IMG/VR virus record: IMGVR_UViG_3300034102_002314
Span: 1-42,561 of that record
Length of the DNA stretch: 42,561 bases
Source: a virus
Reading direction: 5' to 3' (one strand)
A program made the translations under genes and the position numbers. Within the stretch, counting starts at the first letter, position 1; each line of letters starts with the position of its first letter. The notes below the pieces were generated by a model. The model was not told the origin of the DNA. It searched no databases and worked only from the letters and a program-made list of their open reading frames with translations. Shown piece after piece: positions 18,476 through 25,155 of the stretch.

Positions 18476-18503
18476 CTGATAATATACACTTAACTGAGCG
18501 AAT

Positions 18504-18821
18504 ATGATGCCTATACACACGAATGATGATTTATACATGAATGCCGCGAATACACCAGCGGTATTTGGTAAGGTTGAGAAGAAGGTTATTAAGCAAGTGA
18601 AGTTGAAGCCAGTTAAGGATGATAATTACATCAAGAATCATATACAGGTAATTGCTCCGATAAGATATACCAATCAAGTTCCGTTAGAAGCAAAGTTGGT
18701 ATGTTATGCGATTATGTTGTTTATTATTGGATGTGCATTATGGGATGGATATAGACTTATCAGTGCGTGTTATCGAGGAATAACCAAGTGGATATACAAT
18801 GATGCTAGCTGTATATTGTGA
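18504..18821 (+). CDS. C-terminally anchored membrane protein
   Basis: A 105-aa protein: polar, lysine-rich N-terminal 70 residues (VEKKVIKQVKLKPVKDDN), then a membrane helix (LVCYAIMLFIIGCALWDGY). ATG 18504 or 18507 could be the start (GAGCGAAT upstream). Its last codons (GATGCTAGCTGTATATTG) come from the GCTAGCTG promoter-like element, as in the 25858 gene, so the C-terminus DASCIL may be a by-product of that repeat. Confidence 0.65.
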   Translation: MMPIHTNDDLYMNAANTPAVFGKVEKKVIKQVKLKPVKDDNYIKNHIQVIAPIRYTNQVPLEAKLVCYAIMLFIIGCALWDGYRLISACYRGITKWIYNDASCIL

Positions 18822-18826
18822 TAAAT

Positions 18827-19040
18827 GATAAATAAATATGTAATAAAGATATATTAAGAAACCAATCCTTGCAGTCCAATAAGTCGAGAATATGTTTGGC
18901 TAAGATATATTGATATTATAATAGGCAATTGTAGTGGAGCTGACCATAGAAACAGGACAAACAATTAGAATCTTCAAAATAACTTCCATAGCTGTTTTAG
19001 CGAAGGAGGCTTTTCTTTGTCTGGACAAAAGTAAATAAAT
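18827..19040. other. intergenic region, possible structured leader
   Basis: No ORF is convincing between 18822 and 19095. A GATAAATA late-like element is at 18827-18834; AAGATATATT is present twice (near 18847 and 18900). A CTTC..AGC/GCG..AAG hairpin near 18986-19010 precedes GGCTTTTCTTT. A small RNA is possible but unproven. Confidence 0.35.
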
Positions 19041-19069
19041 TTGACAGATATTTCAAAAACTGCTATGAT
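19041..19069 (+). promoter_or_regulatory. sigma70 promoter
   Basis: TTGACA 19041-19046, 17-bp spacer, TATGAT 19064-19069. Confidence 0.75.
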
Positions 19070-19095
19070 GACACCATCTTAGACAGGAGCGAAAC

Positions 19096-19311
19096 ATGAG
19101 AGCGAATTGGGATTTATCGGGAAGAATGATTAGTGGTAAATATCACGGCATTCCATATCGAGGCATCATTGAAACTACTAGGGTTTGTTATGGTACTGAT
19201 TTGGTGTTTAGAGTACAGTTAATGGACATGATAGAGGTCTTCGGGGAATGGCGTTCTGTTATCTTAGTCCAGCAAGAACGGGATAAAGAAAACTATGAGC
19301 TTGACGTATGA
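19096..19311 (+). CDS. small hypothetical protein
   Basis: A 71-aa beta-rich protein (MRANWDLSGRMISGKYHGIPYRGIIETTRVCYGTDLVFRVQLMD...), similar in layout to small phage proteins with GxYxGxPYxGxIxxTRxxYG; function unknown. CAGGAGCGAAAC precedes the start; ends with ATGA overlapping the next gene. Confidence 0.75.
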   Translation: MRANWDLSGRMISGKYHGIPYRGIIETTRVCYGTDLVFRVQLMDMIEVFGEWRSVILVQQERDKENYELDV

Positions 19312-19490
19312 TAGCACTTATATTATGGTTGTTTGTTATTGCCATATCGTTTGTGTTCTTATTCATGTTCATTGAATTGGTTGTAATTTTATTCGTTGGA
19401 TTTGTGGCACTGGAGTTATGGCAACAGGGATTCTTAGGGCAGTTATTGGTTATTGGTGTTCTATTAACTTTCATTATTTTTAAAAAATAG
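19308..19490 (+). CDS. two-helix membrane protein
   Basis: A 60-aa, almost wholly hydrophobic protein with two membrane helices (residues about 2-30 and 38-57) and a KK end. It starts in a four-base overlap with the 19096 gene, so the two are coupled. Confidence 0.65.
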   Translation: MIALILWLFVIAISFVFLFMFIELVVILFVGFVALELWQQGFLGQLLVIGVLLTFIIFKK

Positions 19491-19491
19491 G

Positions 19492-19520
19492 TTGACATTA
19501 TAGAGATTCGTTGTCATACT
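19492..19520 (+). promoter_or_regulatory. weak sigma70 promoter
   Basis: TTGACA 19492-19497, 17-bp spacer, CATACT 19515-19520. Confidence 0.5.
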
Positions 19521-19544
19521 GTTCACATCTTAACGGGGACAGAT

Positions 19545-19745
19545 ATGACAACGCAACGTGGTATCAAGGTTAATCAGATATGTATGAACTGTGAAGGTTT
19601 ATTTATGGTTCGTAAAGCTGAGGTAAATCGAGGCAACGGGAAGTATTGTTCTCGAACTTGTAAGCTGGAACATCAGCATAAACTAGGTTATTATCGAGAG
19701 CATTTAGCCGAGTTGAATAAAAAGATTGACAGCATAGAATGCTAG
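19545..19745 (+). CDS. zinc-finger protein, paralogue of the 24359 product
   Basis: A 66-aa protein with CMNCEGLFMVRKAEVNRGNGKYCSRTCK: two zinc knuckles (CxxC and CSxxC) separated by 17-18 residues, with R-G-x-G-K-Y/F-C-S in common with the 24359 product. This zinc ribbon also appears as an accessory domain in HNH proteins, but no nuclease motif is present. The last codon and TAG stop are formed by the GCTAGC of the next promoter. Confidence 0.75.
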   Translation: MTTQRGIKVNQICMNCEGLFMVRKAEVNRGNGKYCSRTCKLEHQHKLGYYREHLAELNKKIDSIEC

Positions 19746-19754
19746 CTGTATAAT
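19726..19754 (+). promoter_or_regulatory. sigma70 promoter, extended -10
   Basis: TTGACA 19726-19731, 17-bp spacer with ATGCTAGCTG, TATAAT 19749-19754. Confidence 0.85.
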
Positions 19755-19781
19755 GTACGACATCAACACTAGGAGCAAGTA

Positions 19782-20051
19782 ATGACACCATCACAATTGA
19801 AGTATAAAGTAAATGAATTCAAACCAGATTCATATTATTTTAATCGTGGATCAATGAAATTTTTTGGTGATACCATGCGTAATTATGGTGTAAGATCAAC
19901 TAATGTCAATGTACTTTCACAAGGGCATGGCGTGATTATTACTGATTGTTGGGAACTCTATCGCAAGCGCCCAGTAAAAAATGGTTTACAACGTAGTGTA
20001 TATTTTGATAAAATTACATTTAAACGAGTATTTCCATTAGGGGATGAATAA
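19782..20051 (+). CDS. conserved phage protein (FFGDTMxNYGV family)
   Basis: An 89-aa protein: DSYYFNRGSMKFFGDTMRNYGVRSTNV, then CWELYRKRPVKNGLQRSVYFDKITFKRV. This arrangement is shared by many phage and some plasmid proteins of unknown function. AGGAGCAAGTA precedes the start. Confidence 0.82.
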   Translation: MTPSQLKYKVNEFKPDSYYFNRGSMKFFGDTMRNYGVRSTNVNVLSQGHGVIITDCWELYRKRPVKNGLQRSVYFDKITFKRVFPLGDE

Positions 20052-20052
20052 T

Positions 20053-20190
20053 ATGCCAGCAAGATATATTGTAAAGGTTTGGGATGGTTATAGCAATCGT
20101 TCCAGTGAGATGTTCGGCACTTATGATTATTTGGCTAATATGTGCAGTCGTTATCCGGCTGGATATATTTGGAGTATTGAACCAGCTTGA
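20053..20190 (+). CDS. small hypothetical protein
   Basis: A 45-aa protein (MPARYIVKVWDGYSNRSSEMFGTYDYLANMCSRYPAGYIWSIEPA) with a VKVW start and a closing YxWSIEPA strand. Follows the 19782 gene after one base; no separate Shine-Dalgarno. Stop TGA is inside the next -35. Confidence 0.6.
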   Translation: MPARYIVKVWDGYSNRSSEMFGTYDYLANMCSRYPAGYIWSIEPA

Positions 20191-20215
20191 CAAGTGATAA
20201 TGCTAGCTGTATAAT
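20187..20215 (+). promoter_or_regulatory. sigma70 promoter, extended -10
   Basis: TTGACA 20187-20192 (contains the upstream stop), 17-bp spacer with ATGCTAGCTG, TATAAT 20210-20215. Confidence 0.85.
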
Positions 20216-20246
20216 GTACGAATAAATCAACCACGGAGCAAATCAA

Positions 20247-20324
20247 ATGAAAGTTATTGAATTCATCAAAAATGCCTTCAATGAAGGTCGTCGTCAAATC
20301 CCACACGAACAATACTGGAAATAA
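20247..20324 (+). CDS. 25-aa peptide
   Basis: MKVIEFIKNAFNEGRRQIPHEQYWK, amphipathic and basic. CACGGAGCAAATCAA gives a full-strength ribosome site directly after a consensus promoter, which supports it as a real gene despite its size. Confidence 0.6.
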   Translation: MKVIEFIKNAFNEGRRQIPHEQYWK

Positions 20325-20327
20325 GCA

Positions 20328-20417
20328 ATGGTTAAGATAGTTTATACAATGGGTCAATGGTACTGGTCAACTGATGGCATCGACTGGTATTCAAGTAAAG
20401 AAAGAAATTTTATTTGA
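20328..20417 (+). CDS. 29-aa peptide
   Basis: MVKIVYTMGQWYWSTDGIDWYSSKERNFI, tryptophan-rich. It follows the 20247 gene after three bases and its stop TGA is in the next TTGACA, the same packing rule used by accepted genes here. Confidence 0.5.
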   Translation: MVKIVYTMGQWYWSTDGIDWYSSKERNFI

Positions 20418-20450
20418 CAACAGCTTAACGAGCCGTTAAAATAGCGGCTC
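20414..20450 (+). promoter_or_regulatory. sigma70 promoter with inverted repeat around -10
   Basis: TTGACA 20414-20419, 17-bp spacer, TAAAAT 20437-20442. GAGCCG (20430-20435) pairs with CGGCTC (20445-20450). Confidence 0.85.
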
Positions 20451-20474
20451 AATCAAACAATGGAGCAGAACTAA

Positions 20475-20786
20475 ATGAACACAACAACTAGAATTTTTAA
20501 AGGTCGCAGTGGGTGGCAAATGGAATCAGCTATTAAGTTAGCTGATAATCGTCAGCTAACAGTATTGACAATGAAACGCCATGATGGTAGACTGATTACT
20601 TCGGCTAGTGTAGGTGTACATGATAACGGTTTTATCTGTCATCGAGTACATCAGGATTTCAGCAGACGATTGATCATTGAATCTGTTAGAGTAACAGAAA
20701 AAGCGGTTGGCACACAACACCAACAAGCCTTGAATGATATTGATTCGCTATTAGCTGAAATTACCGAATTTTACGAAACAGCATAA
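20475..20786 (+). CDS. conserved phage protein (GRSGWQ...TMKRHDGxLxTSASV family)
   Basis: A 103-aa protein with the conserved run RQLTVLTMKRHDGRLITSASVGVHDNG and a helical C-terminus starting RVTEKAVGTQHQQAL. Known only as a phage/plasmid small-protein family of unknown function. GGAGCAGAACTAA precedes the start. Confidence 0.8.
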   Translation: MNTTTRIFKGRSGWQMESAIKLADNRQLTVLTMKRHDGRLITSASVGVHDNGFICHRVHQDFSRRLIIESVRVTEKAVGTQHQQALNDIDSLLAEITEFYETA

Positions 20787-20792
20787 AAAGAT

Positions 20793-20830
20793 TTGACAAG
20801 TTAAAAAGATGGTGCGATAATAGCACCATC
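20793..20830 (+). promoter_or_regulatory. sigma70 promoter with 8-bp inverted repeat
   Basis: TTGACA 20793-20798, 17-bp spacer, GATAAT 20816-20821. GATGGTGC (20808-20815) and GCACCATC (20823-20830), loop GATAATA. Confidence 0.88.
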
Positions 20831-20853
20831 TTAAACATTGACGGAGCAGAAAA

Positions 20854-21021
20854 ATGAATTATTTCAGCACACGATATGAAGCCCAAAAAGCTTTCCCTAA
20901 TGCCATAATTAGAAAAATAAAAATATCAGTGGCGCATGTTGTCGCTAATGCTGGTCAGTTTGTGGTTTTTAATGATTACACCACGTATGACCAATGGCGA
21001 TCATTGGGCTATGTAAAATAA
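20854..21021 (+). CDS. small basic protein
   Basis: A 55-aa protein (MNYFSTRYEAQKAFPNAIIRKIKISVAHVVANAGQFVVFNDYTTYDQWRSLGYVK). ACGGAGCAGAAAA precedes the start. Function unknown. Confidence 0.65.
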   Translation: MNYFSTRYEAQKAFPNAIIRKIKISVAHVVANAGQFVVFNDYTTYDQWRSLGYVK

Positions 21022-21024
21022 TTA

Positions 21025-21058
21025 TTGACAGGTGCGTTATATCAATCTATAATGCACC
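21025..21058 (+). promoter_or_regulatory. sigma70 promoter with 11-bp inverted repeat
   Basis: TTGACA 21025-21030, 17-bp spacer, TATAAT 21048-21053. GGTGCGTTATA (21031-21041) and TATAATGCACC (21048-21058) pair with one G-T wobble; the -10 is in the right arm. Confidence 0.88.
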
Positions 21059-21085
21059 TATCTTAACAACACCGGAGCAACAACG

Positions 21086-21232
21086 ATGGCCGCTTGGAAT
21101 GTTTATTTGTACGGCAGATTGATCAACACTGTTTTTTATTTACCATCATGTGACCGTGATTATGTCCGTGAAGGTTTAATAAACCATGATGGATATAATC
21201 CATCGATCAAGGTTTATCGCAGACAAAAATAA
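21086..21232 (+). CDS. small protein of the W-V-F/Y-x-DGY paralogue family
   Basis: A 48-aa protein (MAAWNVYLYGRLINTVFYLPSCDRDYVREGLINHDGYNPSIKVYRRQK), third member of the family seen at 5015 and 5432. CCGGAGCAACAACG precedes the start. The family pattern (V-R-x-x-L-I-x-x-D-G-Y-x-x-x-I-x-V) is recognisable from other phages, function unknown. Confidence 0.72.
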   Translation: MAAWNVYLYGRLINTVFYLPSCDRDYVREGLINHDGYNPSIKVYRRQK

Positions 21233-21235
21233 TAG

Positions 21236-21273
21236 TTGACAGTAATTTGGGATGGTGCGATAATAGCACCATC
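21236..21273 (+). promoter_or_regulatory. sigma70 promoter with 8-bp inverted repeat
   Basis: TTGACA 21236-21241, 17-bp spacer, GATAAT 21259-21264; GATGGTGC/GCACCATC arms at 21251-21258 and 21266-21273. Confidence 0.88.
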
Positions 21274-21295
21274 TTAACCAAACGGAGCAATAGCG

Positions 21296-21517
21296 ATGAT
21301 AGAAGTAAAATTTCAAATCCAATCAGGATTGCCAGCTTCTCAGGCAACCAGTCGTTGTGTTATAACAGAAACAAACGAAGTTATAGCCGAATTTTCAGCG
21401 GGTGAATTGAGTCTTGATCCGATGTATCCGAAAAAACATTATAACACGTTATTAAAAAGCCACGGGTGGCAAGTAGCGAAGTTATCAAGCGATCAAGTAT
21501 TTTTAAAACAAATTTGA
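21296..21517 (+). CDS. small hypothetical protein
   Basis: A 73-aa protein (MIEVKFQIQSGLPASQATSRCVITETNEVIAEFSAGELSLDP...), predicted alpha/beta. The leader CGGAGCAAT is a 9-base perfect complement to ATTGCTCCG of the RNA at 11255-11487. Its stop TGA is in the next TTGACA. Confidence 0.7.
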   Translation: MIEVKFQIQSGLPASQATSRCVITETNEVIAEFSAGELSLDPMYPKKHYNTLLKSHGWQVAKLSSDQVFLKQI

Positions 21518-21551
21518 CAAGTTAAAAAGATGGTGCGATAATAGCACCATC
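21514..21551 (+). promoter_or_regulatory. sigma70 promoter with 8-bp inverted repeat
   Basis: TTGACA 21514-21519, 17-bp spacer, GATAAT 21537-21542; GATGGTGC/GCACCATC at 21529-21536 and 21544-21551. Near-identical to the 20793 promoter. Confidence 0.88.
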
Positions 21552-21573
21552 TTAACCAAACGGAGCAATAAAA

Positions 21574-21894
21574 ATGAGCATTACCAAAGAACAAGTTGAA
21601 AACTATTTGAATGTCATCAAAGCCGATTATGCTAATTGGCATCGTAATGTTATGGGCTATAACAATCAAGCGGCAATCGATCATTTTAATGCCAGTGTTC
21701 GAGTTGACGAAGGAAAATCATATCTGAAAGTAATTAAAGATGGTTCTGTTCACAGCTTTATCGTTAAAGCTGACAGCGGTAAATTTAAAGCGGGTGATGT
21801 TTTAAAAGCCGCTAGTTTTAAAGCACCAGCAAAAAACTTTTCTCGTGGTAATATCATCACTGGTGAATTGTCGCAAATTAGCTGGTCGATGTAA
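21574..21894 (+). CDS. hypothetical protein
   Basis: A 106-aa protein: helical start (MSITKEQVENYLNVIKADY), then FNASVRVDEGKSYLKVIKDGSVHSFIVKADSGKFKAGDVLKAASFKAPAKNF, a beta-rich part typical of a small phage family with KFKxGDxLKAxxxxxPAxNxxRG. Function unknown. CGGAGCAATAAAA precedes the start. Confidence 0.78.
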   Translation: MSITKEQVENYLNVIKADYANWHRNVMGYNNQAAIDHFNASVRVDEGKSYLKVIKDGSVHSFIVKADSGKFKAGDVLKAASFKAPAKNFSRGNIITGELSQISWSM

Positions 21895-21902
21895 AATAAT
21901 TA

Positions 21903-21936
21903 TTGACAGGTGCGTTATATCAATCTATAATGCACC
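21903..21936 (+). promoter_or_regulatory. sigma70 promoter with 11-bp inverted repeat
   Basis: TTGACA 21903-21908, 17-bp spacer, TATAAT 21926-21931; arms 21909-21919 and 21926-21936 as at 21025. Confidence 0.88.
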
Positions 21937-21962
21937 TATCTTAACCAAACGGAGCAAACCAG

Positions 21963-22397
21963 ATGTCACAATCATTGATCAACGACCTTGAACAATCATT
22001 TAAAACACAGTTTCCGAAAGGCTATTTTAGTGCCTTTATGGATCAAGGCTTATCCGGTCATCAAATCAATGTTCGGTGTGGCTTGATTGGTGATTTGAAT
22101 GATGTATCGAATAAGATTCGCCCAAATGATCCGATGTTTCACCAGTGGCTTATTTTCTTATCCGGTGATAATCTGGAAAAAATGGAAGTCAGTTATTTAC
22201 AAGGCGGCTTAGATTTAAAACCTGATGCTGGATCATATCTTGCCATTAAGCGCCTTAAAACAGGTTTTAGACAGTTTACAGGTGATGAGAAAAAAGCATC
22301 CAAAGCCTTTGACAAGTTTTTTGTTAAGTTACGCGGTTTAGTTGATGAGAACAATGGTTCTTTGTTCAATCGCGAGATGTATAAAGATTATATTTAA
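21963..22397 (+). CDS. hypothetical protein
   Basis: A 144-aa protein (MSQSLINDLEQSFKTQFPKGYFSAFMDQGLSG...). Contains an N-terminal helix, a central FHQWLIFL segment and a basic C-terminal helix (FTGDEKKASKAFDKFFVKLRGLV). Resembles phage proteins with FPxGxxxAxxxxxLxxxxxxxFxLGxxxDxxNxIRxNDPxxH; function unknown. Confidence 0.75.
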   Translation: MSQSLINDLEQSFKTQFPKGYFSAFMDQGLSGHQINVRCGLIGDLNDVSNKIRPNDPMFHQWLIFLSGDNLEKMEVSYLQGGLDLKPDAGSYLAIKRLKTGFRQFTGDEKKASKAFDKFFVKLRGLVDENNGSLFNREMYKDYI

Positions 22398-22401
22398 TTT
22401 C

Positions 22402-22435
22402 TTGACAGGTGCGTTATATCAATCTATAATGCACC
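22402..22435 (+). promoter_or_regulatory. sigma70 promoter with 11-bp inverted repeat
   Basis: TTGACA 22402-22407, 17-bp spacer, TATAAT 22425-22430; arms 22408-22418 and 22425-22435. Confidence 0.88.
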
Positions 22436-22461
22436 TATCTTAATCAATCGGAGCAAATCAA

Positions 22462-22797
22462 ATGGCAAGAAAAACAATTGAAGTATCAATACTGGTAGCC
22501 GAAGCCAACGAGTTTTTTAAAACCTATGATCCAAATAATGTATCATCGGATTTTGTCAATGGTTATAGATATATGGTTGAACGTATATTGCATAATTCAG
22601 GCAATTATAAAGGATTTAATTATCTATTTCCTAATGAAATTGATCCCAAATTTCAAGCTGGCATCAATCCTGAATTTATAGGCAAAGCTAATAGATTTAT
22701 TGATAAGCACGGCGATACCTTCGAGAATTATCATGCTGGGACTACCGATCAATGCTTTATTGATACCGACCCAAATAGAATTCATTTTTACATTTAA
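22462..22797 (+). CDS. conserved phage protein (LHxxGNYKGFxYL family)
   Basis: A 111-aa protein. VSILVAEANEFFKTYDPNNVSSDFVNGYRYMVERILHNSGNYKGFNYL matches a small family present in many large phages, where the VLHxTGNYxGFxYL segment is conserved; function unknown. CGGAGCAAATCAA precedes the start. Confidence 0.82.
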   Translation: MARKTIEVSILVAEANEFFKTYDPNNVSSDFVNGYRYMVERILHNSGNYKGFNYLFPNEIDPKFQAGINPEFIGKANRFIDKHGDTFENYHAGTTDQCFIDTDPNRIHFYI

Positions 22798-22800
22798 GGC

Positions 22801-22834
22801 TTGACAGGTGCGTTATAACAATCTATAATGCACC
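22801..22834 (+). promoter_or_regulatory. sigma70 promoter with 11-bp inverted repeat
   Basis: TTGACA 22801-22806, 17-bp spacer, TATAAT 22824-22829; arms 22807-22817 and 22824-22834. Confidence 0.88.
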
Positions 22835-22863
22835 TATCTTAACAACAACACCGGAGCAAAGTA

Positions 22864-23100
22864 ATGGAAGTTTTAGAATTAGCAGTTTGTGAAGATTGCA
22901 TTCAATTAATCGCGAATGGCGAATTACCAGTTGACAGCACCGAAGAAATCGATTATGCTATCATTGAAGGCACGAAAGATGCGTTCTTTGGTGGTGCAGA
23001 GCTGGGTTTCTCGCATAAGCCTTGTGATTGTTGCAAACGCAATTTAGGCGGGGATCGTTTCTCAGCTTTTAAACCACTTGAAATAGCCACGCTATATTAA
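22864..23100 (+). CDS. zinc-binding small protein
   Basis: A 78-aa protein with CEDC (residues 9-12) and CDCCKRNLGGDRFSAF (from about residue 54), a probable zinc site joined by a helical linker. Similar small proteins with xCxxCxxxxANG and PCDxCxxxLxGxRxxA are common in phages; function unknown. CCGGAGCAAAGTA precedes the start. Confidence 0.8.
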   Translation: MEVLELAVCEDCIQLIANGELPVDSTEEIDYAIIEGTKDAFFGGAELGFSHKPCDCCKRNLGGDRFSAFKPLEIATLY

Positions 23101-23109
23101 AATAAAATC

Positions 23110-23143
23110 TTGACAGGTGCTATTAGAATTGAGATAATAGCAC
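23110..23143 (+). promoter_or_regulatory. sigma70 promoter with 8-bp inverted repeat
   Basis: TTGACA 23110-23115, 17-bp spacer, GATAAT 23133-23138; GTGCTATT (23117-23124) and AATAGCAC (23136-23143). Confidence 0.85.
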
Positions 23144-23170
23144 TTTATCAACAACACCGGAGCAAATCAA

Positions 23171-23545
23171 ATGGCATACATGAGCCAAGATAGAAAAAAA
23201 GAATTGACACCAGCAATCAAAGCGGTGTTGAAAAAATATAACCTAAAAGGTTCAATTTCAGTAGATAATTATTCATCATTGATTGTTACAATTTCAAGTG
23301 GTGATATTGATTTTTTGAAAGATAGTGGTCATGGTCATATCAGCGTTAATACCTATTGGATTGCGGATCATTTTACTGGACGTGCTAAAGATTGTCTGCT
23401 AGAATTGAAGGCGGCAATGATGACCGGCAATCATGATAATTCTGACATCATGACCGATTATTTTGATGTCGGTTGGTATATTGACATCAAAATCGGCAAA
23501 TGGGATAAACCATATAACTATACTGGTGAAATAGAATTTGCATAA
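23171..23545 (+). CDS. conserved protein, LPD29-like
   Basis: A 124-aa protein starting MAYMSQDRKKELTPAIKAVLKKYNLKGSISVDNYSSLIVTISSGDIDF and ending DYFDVGWYIDIKIGKWDKPY. This is a well-known small phage/plasmid family, which I believe corresponds to the large polyvalent protein-associated domain LPD29 (from memory). Function unknown. Full-length by the look of both termini. Confidence 0.82.
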   Translation: MAYMSQDRKKELTPAIKAVLKKYNLKGSISVDNYSSLIVTISSGDIDFLKDSGHGHISVNTYWIADHFTGRAKDCLLELKAAMMTGNHDNSDIMTDYFDVGWYIDIKIGKWDKPYNYTGEIEFA

Positions 23546-23549
23546 ACGC

Positions 23550-23584
23550 TTGACAGGTGTATTATGCTAGCTGTATAATGCACC
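23550..23584 (+). promoter_or_regulatory. sigma70 promoter with 10-bp inverted repeat
   Basis: TTGACA 23550-23555, 18-bp spacer, TGTATAAT with -10 at 23574-23579. GGTGTATTAT (23556-23565) and ATAATGCACC (23575-23584), loop with GCTAGC. Confidence 0.85.
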
Positions 23585-23611
23585 TTTATTCACTAACACG
23601 GAGCAAATCAA

Positions 23612-23845
23612 ATGGCAGTATCAATCAAAGTAGAACATACCGACACCTTCGGCGGAGAGTCAAATTATTCGTGGGTTCGCCGTCATGCCTTAGAAGTTAA
23701 GACCGATAGCCGATTGGCTATTGTGAGAGCCGCGAAAAAAGCGACTGGATTCAATGGCATCAAATCCAAGGTACATGACTTCGGTGATATGATTGAAATC
23801 AGACCAGCGGGACTTTGCCAAATTGCCTTTATAACTTTCGATTAA
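23612..23845 (+). CDS. conserved phage protein (HTDTFGGExNYSWVRR family)
   Basis: A 77-aa protein with VEHTDTFGGESNYSWVRRHALEV, then AIVRAAKKATGFNG and a final strand. Highly recognisable small family of phages and plasmids; function unknown. ACGGAGCAAATCAA precedes the start. Confidence 0.85.
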   Translation: MAVSIKVEHTDTFGGESNYSWVRRHALEVKTDSRLAIVRAAKKATGFNGIKSKVHDFGDMIEIRPAGLCQIAFITFD

Positions 23846-23852
23846 AAAAGGC

Positions 23853-23887
23853 TTGACAGGTGCATTATGCTAGCTGTATAATGCACC
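23853..23887 (+). promoter_or_regulatory. sigma70 promoter with perfect 10-bp inverted repeat
   Basis: TTGACA 23853-23858, 18-bp spacer, TATAAT 23877-23882. GGTGCATTAT (23859-23868) and ATAATGCACC (23878-23887). Confidence 0.87.
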
Positions 23888-23913
23888 TAACTTAACACAG
23901 CGGAGCAAATAAT

Positions 23914-24189
23914 ATGTGGTGGACATCATCCTGCGGTCGTATTGAATTGAATATCACCTTGAACAATGCGAAAAAAGCTTGTCATACAGGTGAATGTGAA
24001 ATGGATGTTATCGCATTATCTGAAAAGGTGTCAATCAAAAGACAAACAAAATTGATTGACAAAGATATTTTGAGTAGTGTATTATCAGAATATGGTGCAT
24101 GGGATCAAAGCGATTTAAAAGACCATCAACAAAATATAATCAGATTATTGTGGCTTGCTTGCGGTGATCTGGTGGATGATTACGATTAA
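23914..24189 (+). CDS. conserved phage protein (HxGxCxxDV...EYGAWD family)
   Basis: A 91-aa protein: ITLNNAKKACHTGECEMDVIALSEKV, then VLSEYGAWDQSDLKDHQQNIIRLLWLACGDLVDD. The H-T-G-x-C-x-x-D-V and EYGAWD-x-x-x-L-x-D-H motifs define a common phage family of unknown function. CGGAGCAAATAAT precedes the start. Confidence 0.85.
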   Translation: MWWTSSCGRIELNITLNNAKKACHTGECEMDVIALSEKVSIKRQTKLIDKDILSSVLSEYGAWDQSDLKDHQQNIIRLLWLACGDLVDDYD

Positions 24190-24206
24190 ACAGCGGAGCA
24201 AAAAAA

Positions 24207-24290
24207 ATGATTGAATTTATAGCGGTTGTTGTGATAACCTTGGGTTTTATTTGTGGTTATGTTTTTTTAACGCTTGAATTATTGGATTAA
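24207..24290 (+). CDS. 27-aa membrane peptide
   Basis: MIEFIAVVVITLGFICGYVFLTLELLD is one membrane helix. GCGGAGCAAAAAAA precedes the start, a full ribosome site, supporting it as a gene. Downstream partner of the 23914 gene. Confidence 0.6.
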   Translation: MIEFIAVVVITLGFICGYVFLTLELLD

Positions 24291-24297
24291 AAAAAGC

Positions 24298-24335
24298 TTG
24301 ACAGGTAATTGGGATGGTGCGACAATAGCACCATC
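24298..24335 (+). promoter_or_regulatory. sigma70 promoter with 8-bp inverted repeat
   Basis: TTGACA 24298-24303, 17-bp spacer, GACAAT 24321-24326; GATGGTGC/GCACCATC at 24313-24320 and 24328-24335. Confidence 0.85.
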
Positions 24336-24358
24336 TTAACGAATTGAGGGTTTTAATC

Positions 24359-24652
24359 ATGGCAGATTTAATCGCAAAAACTGGTTATGTTTGGGTAAAA
24401 TGTAAAAAATGCAATTGCGATTTTCAAGCTAGAATCGCTGATCGGAAACGTGGCTGGGGGAAGTTTTGTTCAAAATCCTGTAAAGCCAAAGAACAGGAAA
24501 ACCGCACTGGTCAATATCGTGCCTATGCGTCAAGACAGGTGCAAAAAATATCTAATACAATGCCAAGACCTAATGCCACAACAGCAAAGGCCGAAGGTGG
24601 CGGCTTTGTGTATATCAACGGGTTTGGTTGTTGGGATGACCATAAACATTAA
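24359..24652 (+). CDS. zinc-finger protein, paralogue of the 19545 product
   Basis: A 97-aa protein with VWVKCKKCNCDFQARIADRKRGWGKFCSKSCKAKEQ: CxxC and CSxxC zinc knuckles joined by a basic segment, as in the 19545 product, then a glycine-rich C-terminus ending in DDHKH. Start 24359 (GAGGG upstream); an in-frame TTG at 24344 is not needed. Possibly nucleic-acid-binding. Confidence 0.75.
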   Translation: MADLIAKTGYVWVKCKKCNCDFQARIADRKRGWGKFCSKSCKAKEQENRTGQYRAYASRQVQKISNTMPRPNATTAKAEGGGFVYINGFGCWDDHKH

Positions 24653-24655
24653 GTA

Positions 24656-24683
24656 TTGACAAAGGCTAGAAGTGTGATAAACT
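24656..24683 (+). promoter_or_regulatory. sigma70 promoter, weak -10
   Basis: TTGACA 24656-24661, 16-bp spacer, TAAACT 24678-24683; AAAGG and CCTTT arms around it. Confidence 0.6.
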
Positions 24684-24719
24684 ATCCTTTCTTTCAACGA
24701 TACAAACGGAGTAATGAAC

Positions 24720-25085
24720 ATGGCTAAAAAACAAAATTATGTTTCAGTTGATATGGCGCGGGAAGTATTTACGCGTCAATTGAATTACATCAACCCAGCG
24801 CGGGATGATAGCGATGACCAAATTGCCATGCAACAGCTTGGTTTAGAAGTTTTACTTCGTGCCATTGCTGATATGTCATTGGAAGAAAAGGAAAACTTGA
24901 CCGATCAGGTTGAAGGCCGGAACGCTAGATTATACTTTTTTGGCGAAGTTGGCAAACGATTGATGGTATCGTTAGGCATCGATCCTGAATTTGCCTACAA
25001 AGTAGCTTTGTTGGTGGGTGAACCATGTCAGAGCGTGGACGACTTCAAAGGCGTTCAAACCGAAGTCGAAACTGAATTTGAATAA
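24720..25085 (+). CDS. hypothetical helical protein
   Basis: A 121-aa acidic helical protein (MAKKQNYVSVDMAREVFTRQLNYINPARDDSDDQIAMQQLG...). Start 24720 gives the usual 8-base spacing from GGAG; the ATG at 24714 would be only 2 bases from it. No domain recognised. Confidence 0.7.
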   Translation: MAKKQNYVSVDMAREVFTRQLNYINPARDDSDDQIAMQQLGLEVLLRAIADMSLEEKENLTDQVEGRNARLYFFGEVGKRLMVSLGIDPEFAYKVALLVGEPCQSVDDFKGVQTEVETEFE

Positions 25086-25091
25086 AAAAGC

Positions 25092-25128
25092 TTGCAATTG
25101 ATTTTGAAGTCGCTATAATAGCGGCTTC
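25092..25128 (+). promoter_or_regulatory. sigma70 promoter, -10 box in hairpin loop
   Basis: TTGCAA 25092-25097, 16-bp spacer, TATAAT 25114-25119. GAAGTCGC (25106-25113) and GCGGCTTC (25121-25128) with one G-T pair, loop TATAATA. Confidence 0.82.
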
Positions 25129-25155
25129 TTTAATCACTTTCCTTCGGGGGATTTT

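Noticed and set aside
18135-18503. Phage-plasmid with rep gene
   Set aside because: DnaA boxes are clear but no Rep initiator, partition or toxin-antitoxin genes are seen nearby.
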